Shown here: positions 14,145-21,676 of the stretch, piece by piece
How positions within the stretch are numbered: the first letter of the stretch is position 1
How the letters are laid out: every line of letters begins with the position of its first letter
Source: DATMBL01 sp050735975
GTDB taxonomy: Bacteria; Desulfobacterota; Binatia; UBA9968
Length of the DNA stretch: 21,676 bases
Reading direction: 5' to 3'
Assembly: GCA_050735975.1 (NCBI GenBank)
Contig: JBOHVS010000078.1
Coordinates: 1 to 21,676 of the forward strand
Notes under the pieces: generated by a model
What the model saw: the letters and a program-made list of their open reading frames with translations, nothing else
Database searches by the model: none
What the model was told of the DNA's origin: nothing
Made by a program: the position numbers and the translations under genes

Positions 14145-15113
14145 ATGCTTGTTAACTGCGTCGCCTATCAGAACGGCCGAAAGGTGGCGGACATTCCGGT
14201 CAGCGAAATCCACGCCCACCTAGAGCAGCCCGATCGCTTCGTATGGGTGGCGCTTAAAGACCCCGAGCCGGCCGAGCTGGAGGAGATGCAGAAACAGTTT
14301 GGACTCCACGAGCTGGCTGTTGAAGACGCCCGACACGGCCACCAACGTTCCAAGATTGAAGAATACGGCGAGTCGCTGTTCGTGGTCCTCCATATGATCG
14401 AATCCGAGGGGGACGAGCTAAACGTTGGCGAGGTCGCTATCTTCGCCGGCCGAAATTACGCGCTCTCGGTGCGCCGCGGGGGGCAGCGCGGCTTTACGGA
14501 CGTGCGCACTCTTTGTGAGCGGGAGCCCGAGCTTCTGCGTCATGGACCGGGTTATGTGCTGTATGCTTTGATGGACGCAGTGGTGGATCGCTATTTCCCA
14601 GTCCTCGACACCCTCGAGACCGAGCTCGAGAACATCGAGGAACGTATCTTCGCAATCGAAGAGACGACGCGCACCAATATCGAGGCGCTCTACGATCTCA
14701 GACGGAAGATTACGACCGTGAGGCATGCCATCGAACCGATGCTTGAAGCCACGGGGCGCCTTTATGCGGGTCGCGTCCCTCAGCTGGTCGCCGATCTCCA
14801 AGACTATTTCCGGGATGTCTACGATCACCTCGTCCGGCTGAACCAGTCTCTCGAAACTTTGCGGGATATGACGACGACGGCAACTTCAGTCAACCTTTCT
14901 TTGATTACGATTCAGGAAAGCGAGGTGACGAAGCGGTTAGCTGCCTACGCGGCGCTGGTGGCCGTGCCGACCATGATCGCAGGGATATATGGCATGAATT
15001 TTCAGCATATGCCGGAGATCGATTGGGTGTACGGCTATCCTTTGACACTGGCTACGATGGCAGCCATCGACGTTTATCTCTTCTATCGCCTTCGCAAAGC
15101 GAAGTGGCTGTAG
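14145..15113 (+). CDS. corA: CorA-family divalent metal transporter
   Basis: 322 residues, the normal CorA length. The long N-terminal cytoplasmic domain and the stalk helix (about 140-260, charged, with ETTRTNIEALYDLRRKI) lead to two C-terminal membrane segments. The first ends in the selectivity motif Gly283-Met-Asn285 (IYGMNFQHMPE); the second is YPLTLATMAAIDVYLFY. It ends in basic residues (RLRKAKW), as is usual. CorA forms homopentameric Mg2+ or Co2+ channels in the inner membrane. The GMN motif supports transport of Mg2+, Co2+ or Ni2+; which one cannot be told. The start has only a weak ribosome site. It stands alone between a divergent pair and the converging ABC operon and is likely a housekeeping gene. 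Confidence 0.95.
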   Translation: MLVNCVAYQNGRKVADIPVSEIHAHLEQPDRFVWVALKDPEPAELEEMQKQFGLHELAVEDARHGHQRSKIEEYGESLFVVLHMIESEGDELNVGEVAIFAGRNYALSVRRGGQRGFTDVRTLCEREPELLRHGPGYVLYALMDAVVDRYFPVLDTLETELENIEERIFAIEETTRTNIEALYDLRRKITTVRHAIEPMLEATGRLYAGRVPQLVADLQDYFRDVYDHLVRLNQSLETLRDMTTTATSVNLSLITIQESEVTKRLAAYAALVAVPTMIAGIYGMNFQHMPEIDWVYGYPLTLATMAAIDVYLFYRLRKAKWL

Positions 15114-15176
15114 GCGACAACTTTCAACTAAAGTAGCACAGAAGTGCGCCCCAGGAGCGAGCCTCTCGCGGCCGGG

Positions 15177-15905
15177 CTAGGGCAACTCCGCAAGCAGCCG
15201 GCCGGCGCCTTGGAGAGGTTGGCGAACGTGAAGACACTTCTGCACGTACCAGACTCGCGCCGCAACCGGATGGACGACCGGCACTCCCAGGTCCTCCTCC
15301 ACGGGAACCGCATCGACGACGCGCCAGGCGCCGGAGCCGAGCAGATAAATCGCCTGAGCGTCGGGAGATTTGAGAAAAGATCGCTTGAGATGCGTGTAAA
15401 TTTGCTCGGCGGAAAGATCGCTCGATTCGTCGGGCGAAGTGTCCATACCCTCCATCGCCAGCACTTCAAAACCCGCGTCGGTGAAGTAGCGCGTAAAGAG
15501 CTCGTTGAGCTTGTTGTCCCGATAATAGGTACAGCCCACAAATCGCTTGGCACCTAAAGCTCGCAGAGCTTCCGCCTGGGTCATGCCCGACGTGAAGACA
15601 GGTACCTTGTATTTCTCCTCCCATTGTTTCACGATCTCCTGCTCGCCTTTGTAGCTCCGCACCATGAAAGGCGGCGCGCCTTCCGGATGCATGAGATCGA
15701 CGCCGATTTTTGCCAGCTCGGCGACCCGCTCGTTGTAGCTTTCGAGGGCGTCAAGATAACCCCGTTCGGTGTGCTCTTTTATTCCGGCGTACGTCGGAAT
15801 CACGCCGACGCCCTCCGGAAGCAAGCGAATGAACTCAACGAGCGACCCTGAACTGTAGGTAGGTTTGACGACTCCAACGGTTCCCCGCCAACTCGCTGTG
15901 GCCAT
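15177..15905 (-). CDS. Asp/Glu racemase superfamily protein, arylmalonate decarboxylase/maleate isomerase-like, cysteines replaced
   Basis: 242 residues; AAGGAGG four bases before the ATG gives the strongest ribosome site in the window. The two-domain fold can be followed: GTVGVVKP at the start, LLPEGVGVIPTY (28-39), the first active-site loop at about 73-82 (HPEGAPPFMV), KRFVGCTYY (near 128) and the second loop LLGSGAWRVVDAVP with Ser191. In arylmalonate decarboxylase this last loop reads LLSCGGLLTLDAIP and its Cys188 is catalytic; maleate isomerase uses Cys76 and Cys194. Neither position is Cys here. It may use Ser, catalyse a different step, or be inactive. It is the last gene of the minus-strand operon, 16 bases after the dihydroxyphthalate-decarboxylase-like gene, so both probably act on the imported acid. 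Confidence 0.82.
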   Translation of the reverse strand: MATASWRGTVGVVKPTYSSGSLVEFIRLLPEGVGVIPTYAGIKEHTERGYLDALESYNERVAELAKIGVDLMHPEGAPPFMVRSYKGEQEIVKQWEEKYKVPVFTSGMTQAEALRALGAKRFVGCTYYRDNKLNELFTRYFTDAGFEVLAMEGMDTSPDESSDLSAEQIYTHLKRSFLKSPDAQAIYLLGSGAWRVVDAVPVEEDLGVPVVHPVAARVWYVQKCLHVRQPLQGAGRLLAELP

Positions 15906-15921
15906 TTTCCCTCCTTACCGG

Positions 15922-16878
15922 TTAGACGCCGGGCAGCGAGGCCGCGGCCGGCGCAAAGAAACTCTCGTAATCGATCTTGTTCGGCGACAGTCCCTGCTCG
16001 TAGCCGTACTGCGTGATTGCGTCCAGCGCGCGCCGGTTGCTCTCGATATTGTAGGCCCAGTAGTTTTCTCCCATCAGCGCGCGCTGCTCATCCACCGCGG
16101 CCGCGGCCCATGAAATCACGAGAATCTGCGGGTCCGCTCCTTCGAGCCGGTTGAAAGCCTCATCCCGGGACTGGCGGAAAGCCTTGAGCAAGGCCACAGG
16201 CGCATTTGGATGAGAATCGACGAACTCCTGTTTCAGTGTCACAACGTGACTGATCGGAAAGATTCCAGTTTTTTTGAAGTAGGTCTGCTCTTCCGTCTTG
16301 TAGTCGCCGAAGAGCCGGCGTACACGCGGATCCTTGCGTGAAATGGAGGACAGCACATTGGGACCGATGACGGCATCCAGCTCTCCATCCAATAACCGGC
16401 GATCCATTATTTCGTCCCTCTCACCGTCGGTCCGGCCGGCCAATTTTTGGATGCGAATCCCCTGCGCAGCACCGTCTCCTTTGACGCGTTCCGCGAGCCA
16501 GTTGATCCGGCTGAGATCGACGCCGTAATAATGTTGCAACGCGCCCCGCGCCCACACGCCGGCGGTGTTGTCCCACTGCATGATGCCCACGCGCTTGCCT
16601 TCCAAGTCGCGCGGCGATTCGATCCCGGCCTTGCTATTGACGAAGATGTAGGAAAGACGAAACTTTCGGTTGGGGAAAGCGGGTATAGATAGGTGACGCG
16701 CGCCTTGCGCATGGGCGCGCACGCGCGCCGCAAAGCCGCAGTCCCAGGCATCGGCGTCATCCTCCGCCTTGACGACTTCAAATTGAAAGCCATCGACTTT
16801 CACGGTCCCATCGGTCAGGGGCATGTTGGTATCGACAGTCGGTTCTCGGAAATAGAAGCGAACTTTTGGGTCAGCCAT
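15922..16878 (-). CDS. 4,5-dihydroxyphthalate decarboxylase-like protein (periplasmic-binding-protein type 2 fold)
   Basis: 318 residues with a good ribosome site (AAGGAG, 7-8 bases before the ATG). There is no signal peptide, so it should stay in the cytoplasm. The start (RFYFREPTVDTNMPLTDGTVKVDGFQFE) and the central FRLSYIFVNSKAGIESPRDLEGKRVGI match the 4,5-dihydroxyphthalate decarboxylase/NMT1-like group, two-lobed proteins related to solute-binding proteins. Pht5-type members decarboxylate dihydroxyphthalate; many relatives of unproven activity sit beside aromatic-acid genes. The IMQWDNTAGVWARGAL segment follows the usual strand-helix of lobe 1, and DAVIGPNVLSS closes lobe 2. Its place behind a complete importer and before a racemase relative suggests a catabolic step or cytoplasmic ligand binding. 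The second choice is a leaderless binding protein. Confidence 0.8.
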   Translation of the reverse strand: MADPKVRFYFREPTVDTNMPLTDGTVKVDGFQFEVVKAEDDADAWDCGFAARVRAHAQGARHLSIPAFPNRKFRLSYIFVNSKAGIESPRDLEGKRVGIMQWDNTAGVWARGALQHYYGVDLSRINWLAERVKGDGAAQGIRIQKLAGRTDGERDEIMDRRLLDGELDAVIGPNVLSSISRKDPRVRRLFGDYKTEEQTYFKKTGIFPISHVVTLKQEFVDSHPNAPVALLKAFRQSRDEAFNRLEGADPQILVISWAAAAVDEQRALMGENYWAYNIESNRRALDAITQYGYEQGLSPNKIDYESFFAPAAASLPGV

Positions 16879-16964
16879 GATTCATCTCCTTGTGAATTTC
16901 GAACATTCAACGTAGGCCGGCCTGACCGTAGTTGCCAGAGCGGGTTACGTTATAAAAGGCCCAT

Positions 16965-18770
16965 CTATCTTTGGTTCCTTCCTGCAGCTTGCGGCTCCGC
17001 CGCGTTCGCGAGACCAGCCGCGGGCACCTGGATGCCATGCCGGATGCCGAAACTTCGGCCAAGGGCTCTGACGAGGAGCGCCCCCGCAACCGTGAGAACG
17101 ATGATGAAGATGCTGATGATACTCGCAGCCTCTCGATTGCTGATTGCAACCGACGACAGCTCGAGAGCCAGAAGCGACAAGGTCATGGTATCGCGAGAGG
17201 CGAGCAAGATAATGCTGCTGGTGGCGCCGGCGGCATTGACGAAGTTCATGACCGCCAAAAGTGTCAGGGTGGGCATTAGCAACGGCAGCCAAATTCGAAA
17301 GTATGTTCTGATCCATCCGGCTCCGGATACACGCGCCGCTTCCTCCATGTCTGCTCCAACCTGAACGAAGACGCCTTTCATAATGTTGACTCCATAGGTG
17401 TTTCCCTGAAGGATCACCACAATGATCAAGGCCCAGATCGTGCCGAACAGAAAGTTAAGCACCGGGGTGCCGAGGAAAACCCACAGGAGTCCCAGCCCCG
17501 CGAGAATACCTGGGATGGCCCCCGAGACCCAAATCATTAGATCCAATGCTCCCCGTCCCGGCATCCGCGTGCGCACCAGGATATAGGCGATAACGGAGAA
17601 CAGCAGCGGGCTCACGATACCGGCGGTGGTCCCGAGAACCACAGTCGTGCGCAACGAGTCAACAAACACGGGGTCGCTCAGGACTAGTTTCCAATGGTCC
17701 AGGGTATAGCCGAGCACGAAATAACCTATCCGGGTCATGAAGCTTCCCGCCAGCAATACGAGAGCCGGACCGATCGTGAGTAATACCAGCAGGAACGCGA
17801 TGATAGCCAAGGTAACATAGTTCCACCGGCCGAGATCGATGAGGCCGGGACGGAAGCTGCCGGTAATCGTCGTGTAACGGCGCCGTTCCAAGATCCAGCG
17901 CTGCAGCGGGATGATCAACCCGATCATCAGCAACGTGAGACTTGCCAACACAGTTGCCTCGCCGTAGTTGGGAACCGGGTCTCGTATCAGGGAATAGATT
18001 TTCGTCGAGTAAACGTAGAACCCGAACGGCATGCCTAGCAGGTACTCAGTCTCGAACGATTGAAAAACCCGCAGGAGCTGCAGAGCAAACACCAGAACCA
18101 GCGGTGAAATCATCAACGGAAGCGTGATCTTGAATACGGTCCGCAAGTTGCTGGCGCCCCCGACACGCGCAGCCTCTTCCAGACTGGCGTCCATGTTTCG
18201 GAAGGCCGGCGTGAGCAGCATCACCTTGATGGCGATGCCGTGGCCCATCAGATTTGCGAAGACGATGCCCGGGACGCTAAAGATGTTGAAAGGCCCTTGC
18301 TCGAATATACCGAGCTTTGTCAGACCAACGTTGATCCACCCGATGTCCGGGTCTAACAAGGTGATCCAGGCGATGGTGGTGGGAAGGCTCGGCACCATGT
18401 AAGAAACCCAAAACAAGAATTCCAGGGTATGACTGAACGGAATGCGCGTGCGCGCGAGGATCCAGGCTATGGTGACTCCGATCGGAAGGCTGGTGGCTAC
18501 GTTCAAAAACCAGATGAGCACTGAGTTGCCGAGGGAGCTGAGCAAGCCCGGCCGCTGAAACGCGTTTTCCCAGTGGCGCAGCCCCCACGTGCGAGGTTCA
18601 ACGAACCAATCGGTAGCCGCGTTGAAGCTGTTGATCAGCAGAAGCAGAACCGGCCAGATCAGGAAGTAGCCCAGCGACAACAGAACCGCCGCCATGATGA
18701 AATGAGCCGGGCCGATAGCTGCGGCGGGGCGACCTACCGGGATACTGTCAACGGTAGTTGACGGCTCCAT
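16965..18770 (-). CDS. ABC transporter permease, fused two-domain Fe3+ (FbpB/SfuB)-type
   Basis: 601 residues with about 12 membrane segments, two complete permease halves in one chain as in FbpB/AfuB. Each half has an EAA loop for the ATPase: EEAARVGGASNLRTVF (about 225) and EEAARVSGAGWIRTYF (about 500). The N-terminus before the first segment is short. AGGG lies about 8 bases before the ATG. Although the type is named for iron, many such systems carry organic acids or phosphonates. It stands between the binding-protein gene (159 bases upstream) and the dihydroxyphthalate-decarboxylase-like gene (86 bases downstream, with a 10-bp palindrome AGGCCGGCCT at 16914-16923 in the gap). It forms the importer with the ATPase and the binding protein of this operon. 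Confidence 0.92.
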   Translation of the reverse strand: MEPSTTVDSIPVGRPAAAIGPAHFIMAAVLLSLGYFLIWPVLLLLINSFNAATDWFVEPRTWGLRHWENAFQRPGLLSSLGNSVLIWFLNVATSLPIGVTIAWILARTRIPFSHTLEFLFWVSYMVPSLPTTIAWITLLDPDIGWINVGLTKLGIFEQGPFNIFSVPGIVFANLMGHGIAIKVMLLTPAFRNMDASLEEAARVGGASNLRTVFKITLPLMISPLVLVFALQLLRVFQSFETEYLLGMPFGFYVYSTKIYSLIRDPVPNYGEATVLASLTLLMIGLIIPLQRWILERRRYTTITGSFRPGLIDLGRWNYVTLAIIAFLLVLLTIGPALVLLAGSFMTRIGYFVLGYTLDHWKLVLSDPVFVDSLRTTVVLGTTAGIVSPLLFSVIAYILVRTRMPGRGALDLMIWVSGAIPGILAGLGLLWVFLGTPVLNFLFGTIWALIIVVILQGNTYGVNIMKGVFVQVGADMEEAARVSGAGWIRTYFRIWLPLLMPTLTLLAVMNFVNAAGATSSIILLASRDTMTLSLLALELSSVAISNREAASIISIFIIVLTVAGALLVRALGRSFGIRHGIQVPAAGLANAAEPQAAGRNQR

Positions 18771-18841
18771 TTTTCGACCCTTGCTCTTGACCTACCCGCA
18801 GCGGCCGCAGTTTCTAATCCGCTGATAACGGAGCGGTGCCG

Positions 18842-18928
18842 CCGTATCACCGTATCACCTCGGGCCTGCATCCGCGTGTCCTTCCCGCTCGAACGACTTG
18901 AACTGTTTAAACGGCTTGAACGGCGCTT
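18842..18928. repeat. Short-period tandem repeats between permease and binding-protein genes
   Basis: CCGTATCA occurs twice head to tail (18842... 18857). From 18884 a 9-bp period follows: CCCGCTCGA, ACGACTTGA, ACTGTTTAA, ACGGCTTGA, ACGGCGCTT (18884-18928), ending one base before the end of the binding-protein gene. The two sets fill much of the 159-base operon gap. On the coding strand the second set reads as degenerate GTTCAAGCC units. Confidence 0.6.
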
Positions 18929-18929
18929 T

Positions 18930-20135
18930 TCATTTCTGTCGCGATTCCCAGATCTTCAGGATCCACTTCTGAGCTTCCTCCTGCTTCTCTCCCATCCCGG
19001 GTTCGGCGTCCGGAAAACTGAATTTTGCACCCGTCTTGCGTCGCTGCTCCGGTACCACCTCGCCAAACGGAATATCGATGCGCAGCGATGCCCGATCGAG
19101 AAACGGGATCGTCGTGTGGGTCAACGTCTGGCCCTCCTTCGACAAAAACCAGTTCACAAAGAGCTTTGCCGCGCTCGGATGGGGCGCATTATTAAACACC
19201 GAAATGCAGCATCCGGAGCCACGCGCTCCAATCAGGTCGACTTCCTTCGGCATCCACCTGAGTTTGATGGGCAGTCCTTTTTTCTCGAGCGCTCGCAACT
19301 CTTCGTCGCCGGTGACAATGGCCAGGAGCGGGAATCTTCCTCCCACAAGCCAGGTCTCCAGGATGCGCCGATCGTCCGAGAAAGTCACTCCCGCATTGAG
19401 CAGGTAAGTCTTAACCCATTCCGGCCCCCGGTCAGGCTCGAAGTAACTGTCAATCATCTGCCGAATACCGGACGGGTCGCCCATCCCTTGCCCTGCGATC
19501 TTGCCTTTCCAGCGCGGATCGAAGAAGTCGGTCTGTTTCTTGATCGTCGCGATTTCTTCTTCCTTGATTTTTTCGGTGTTGTAGTAGGACTTGTAGTCAC
19601 TTTCGACCGATACGTGATAGATGAACGTGTGCTTCGATTCTTGGTCACCGTACCAGTGTTTGCCCCCGTGCCAGCCGGACGTATTGACCACCTCGGGATG
19701 GATGAGCAAGGGCGCCAGCGGAGTCAGCGAACCTGACGGAACCAGCCTTTGCTTGTTCTCGCGGATACTGATCAAAGCGACGTCCATCGTGTATCTGCCG
19801 GCCTTGCGCTCCGCCAGCACGCGGTTAACGGTATCGGTCGCGCTGCCCTTTGACATCTCGGCCGTGATGCCGAACTTCTTTCGAAAGGCATCGAGGACGG
19901 GGCGATACTGGCGGGAAGGCGCGCCGCCGGAAGCGATCGAAACGGTTCCCTCCTGCTTCGCAGCGGCGATCAGTTTGGACCATTCCTGTTCGAAGTTCCC
20001 GGCCTGGGCGCCGTATGATACCGAGAAAAATGAGAAAGAAACACCCAACGTGGCTAGTACCATTCGTGTTGCGCGACGGACCTTTCCATTCCGTTTTCCG
20101 CAGTTCCACCTCTCTTTGGCGCGAATTTTGAACAT
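18930..20135 (-). CDS. Extracellular solute-binding protein of the Fe3+-type ABC importer
   Basis: 401 residues; AAGGAG about 7 bases before the ATG. A basic N-terminus is followed by a hydrophobic segment (MVLATLGVSFSFFSVSY, about 25-41) and a likely signal-peptidase I site after AQA near residue 45. The cleaved protein would be a periplasmic two-lobed binding protein. Family features: EWSKLIAAAKQEGTVSIASG at the mature start, YRPVLDAFRKKFGI, ATDTVNRVLAERKAGRYTMDVALIS, and the hinge region with DPRWKGKIAGQGMGDPSG. The mature protein has the iron-binding-protein layout, but I cannot confirm the paired tyrosines that bind Fe3+, so an organic acid or its metal complex is as likely. It lies between ATPase and permease genes of the same operon. 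Confidence 0.92.
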   Translation of the reverse strand: MFKIRAKERWNCGKRNGKVRRATRMVLATLGVSFSFFSVSYGAQAGNFEQEWSKLIAAAKQEGTVSIASGGAPSRQYRPVLDAFRKKFGITAEMSKGSATDTVNRVLAERKAGRYTMDVALISIRENKQRLVPSGSLTPLAPLLIHPEVVNTSGWHGGKHWYGDQESKHTFIYHVSVESDYKSYYNTEKIKEEEIATIKKQTDFFDPRWKGKIAGQGMGDPSGIRQMIDSYFEPDRGPEWVKTYLLNAGVTFSDDRRILETWLVGGRFPLLAIVTGDEELRALEKKGLPIKLRWMPKEVDLIGARGSGCCISVFNNAPHPSAAKLFVNWFLSKEGQTLTHTTIPFLDRASLRIDIPFGEVVPEQRRKTGAKFSFPDAEPGMGEKQEEAQKWILKIWESRQK

Positions 20136-20182
20136 GGCCTCTCTCCTTTCAGTGTATTTGCCGTTTAGACGTCACTGCTGCT

Positions 20183-21310
<1,128 letters not shown>

Positions 21311-21374
21311 GGCATCTTTGGCCTTATTGAAGTCCTCTATACGGGTAGCAGCGGGCGACCCGGACACTTCTCTA

Positions 21375-21445
21375 GCAGGCTGCTGAAAAAGACTCATATG
21401 CCAATGCCGATTGCCCTGAGCTTGGTCGAAGGGTGCGCTCAATCG
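21375..21445. repeat. Dispersed repeat with hairpin ahead of the ABC ATPase gene
   Basis: AGCAGGCTGCTGAAAAAG (21374-21391) is followed by CGATTG (21408-21413) and CAATCG (21440-21445), which bracket CCCTGAGCTTGGTCGAAGGG (21414-21433). The latter is the reverse complement, with few changes, of the core at 9576-9594. The GCTGCTGA and CTGAAAAAG words also occur in the repeat at 8298-8381. It lies in the 153-base gap between the cupin and ATPase genes. Confidence 0.65.
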
Positions 21446-21463
21446 CCTCTACCAACAGGCATT

Positions 21464-21676
21464 TCAGAATCCGCGCGCTTCTTCTTTCATATAGAAGCCA
21501 AGCTTTTTCATAGCCGGCCAATCATCGATCGAGAACAGAATCGAATCCTCGCTGGCGGTGTTCTCGTGATAGTGCCACTTCCATGCGGGGACGGCGAAAA
21601 TGTCGCCGCGCCGATATTCTAATCGCTCGCCTTCGATGGTAATCGCGCCTTCACCTTCGAACGCGAAGTAGAAACT
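21464..21676 (-). CDS. Cupin protein, C-terminal end of a second gentisate-dioxygenase-like enzyme (5' part outside window)
   Basis: 71 codons remain, open to the window edge and ending in TGA at 21464-21466. The translation has the last part of a cupin domain: FAFEGEGAITIEGERL, then RGDIFAVPAWKWHYHEN with the second cupin motif histidine, then EDSILFSIDDWP and GFYMKEEARGF. It lines up with the C-terminal cupin of the bicupin at 3589-4689 (GEGTTIVGD, CFAIPNWAWHEHIN, ILFSVNDIP, FGLYREE), so it is probably a related dioxygenase. It is the first visible gene of the minus-strand operon and stands next to the importer genes. Metal-site completeness cannot be judged. Confidence 0.8.
   Translation of the reverse strand, partial: SFYFAFEGEGAITIEGERLEYRRGDIFAVPAWKWHYHENTASEDSILFSIDDWPAMKKLGFYMKEEARGF

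Noticed and set aside
16914..16923. Palindrome AGGCCGGCCT in the gap between permease and next gene
   Set aside because: Only 10 bp with no loop and no U-run; could be chance in GC-rich sequence, so not called a terminator or operator.
18876..19736. Plus-strand open frame opposite the solute-binding protein gene
   Set aside because: Antisense shadow; the minus strand has signal peptide, ribosome site and family motifs.

Overview
The window looks like a stretch of chromosome from an uncultured soil or subsurface bacterium of moderately high GC. The dense set of catabolic families (LLM flavin oxidoreductases, FAH hydrolases, UbiD, 4,5-dihydroxyphthalate-decarboxylase-like proteins, Fe3+-type ABC importers), an AgmX/PglI-domain protein and the dispersed hairpins with a CCCTTCGACAAAGCTC core together suggest a deltaproteobacterial-like lineage (Desulfobacterota, Binatota, Tectomicrobia or Rokubacteria type). 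That placement is inference only. No RNA genes, CRISPR arrays, transposases or phage genes were seen.

Left part (1-9517, all plus strand). The 3' end of a SWIM zinc-finger protein gene and an exported alpha/beta hydrolase come first. They are followed by a run of seven co-directional genes: enolase-superfamily (muconate cycloisomerase-like) enzyme, heme-oxygenase-fold non-heme iron protein, gentisate-dioxygenase-like bicupin, UbiD-type decarboxylase, LLM flavin-dependent oxidoreductase, FAH-family hydrolase and class-V aminotransferase. The set reads as a peripheral aromatic or heteroaromatic acid pathway: decarboxylation, oxygenation, ring cleavage, C-C hydrolysis and amino transfer. The substrate cannot be told from the sequence.

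Middle (9518-15113). A minus-strand AgmX/PglI plus SH3 membrane-anchored protein and a decayed metallo-beta-lactamase-fold gene end lie between two copies of a nested inverted-repeat element (about 9546-9685 and 11180-11310). Then come a plus-strand alpha/beta hydrolase, a truncated-looking ORF start, a translationally coupled minus-strand pair (carboxymuconolactone decarboxylase family protein, then a D-2-hydroxyacid dehydrogenase homologue lacking the catalytic Arg) and a CorA-type metal channel.

Right part (15177-21676, all minus strand). Read 5' to 3', this is the C-terminal end of a second gentisate-dioxygenase-like cupin, then ABC ATPase, periplasmic binding protein and fused two-domain permease (a complete Fe3+-type importer layout), then a 4,5-dihydroxyphthalate-decarboxylase-like two-lobed protein and an Asp/Glu-racemase/arylmalonate-decarboxylase relative without its usual cysteines. 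It looks like an uptake and degradation operon for an organic acid.

The most interesting points are the active-site substitutions in three enzymes (Gly in the enolase-superfamily protein, Gln-Pro in the dehydrogenase, Ser in the racemase relative), the iron-oxygenase/bicupin gene pair, and the family of nested hairpin repeats.
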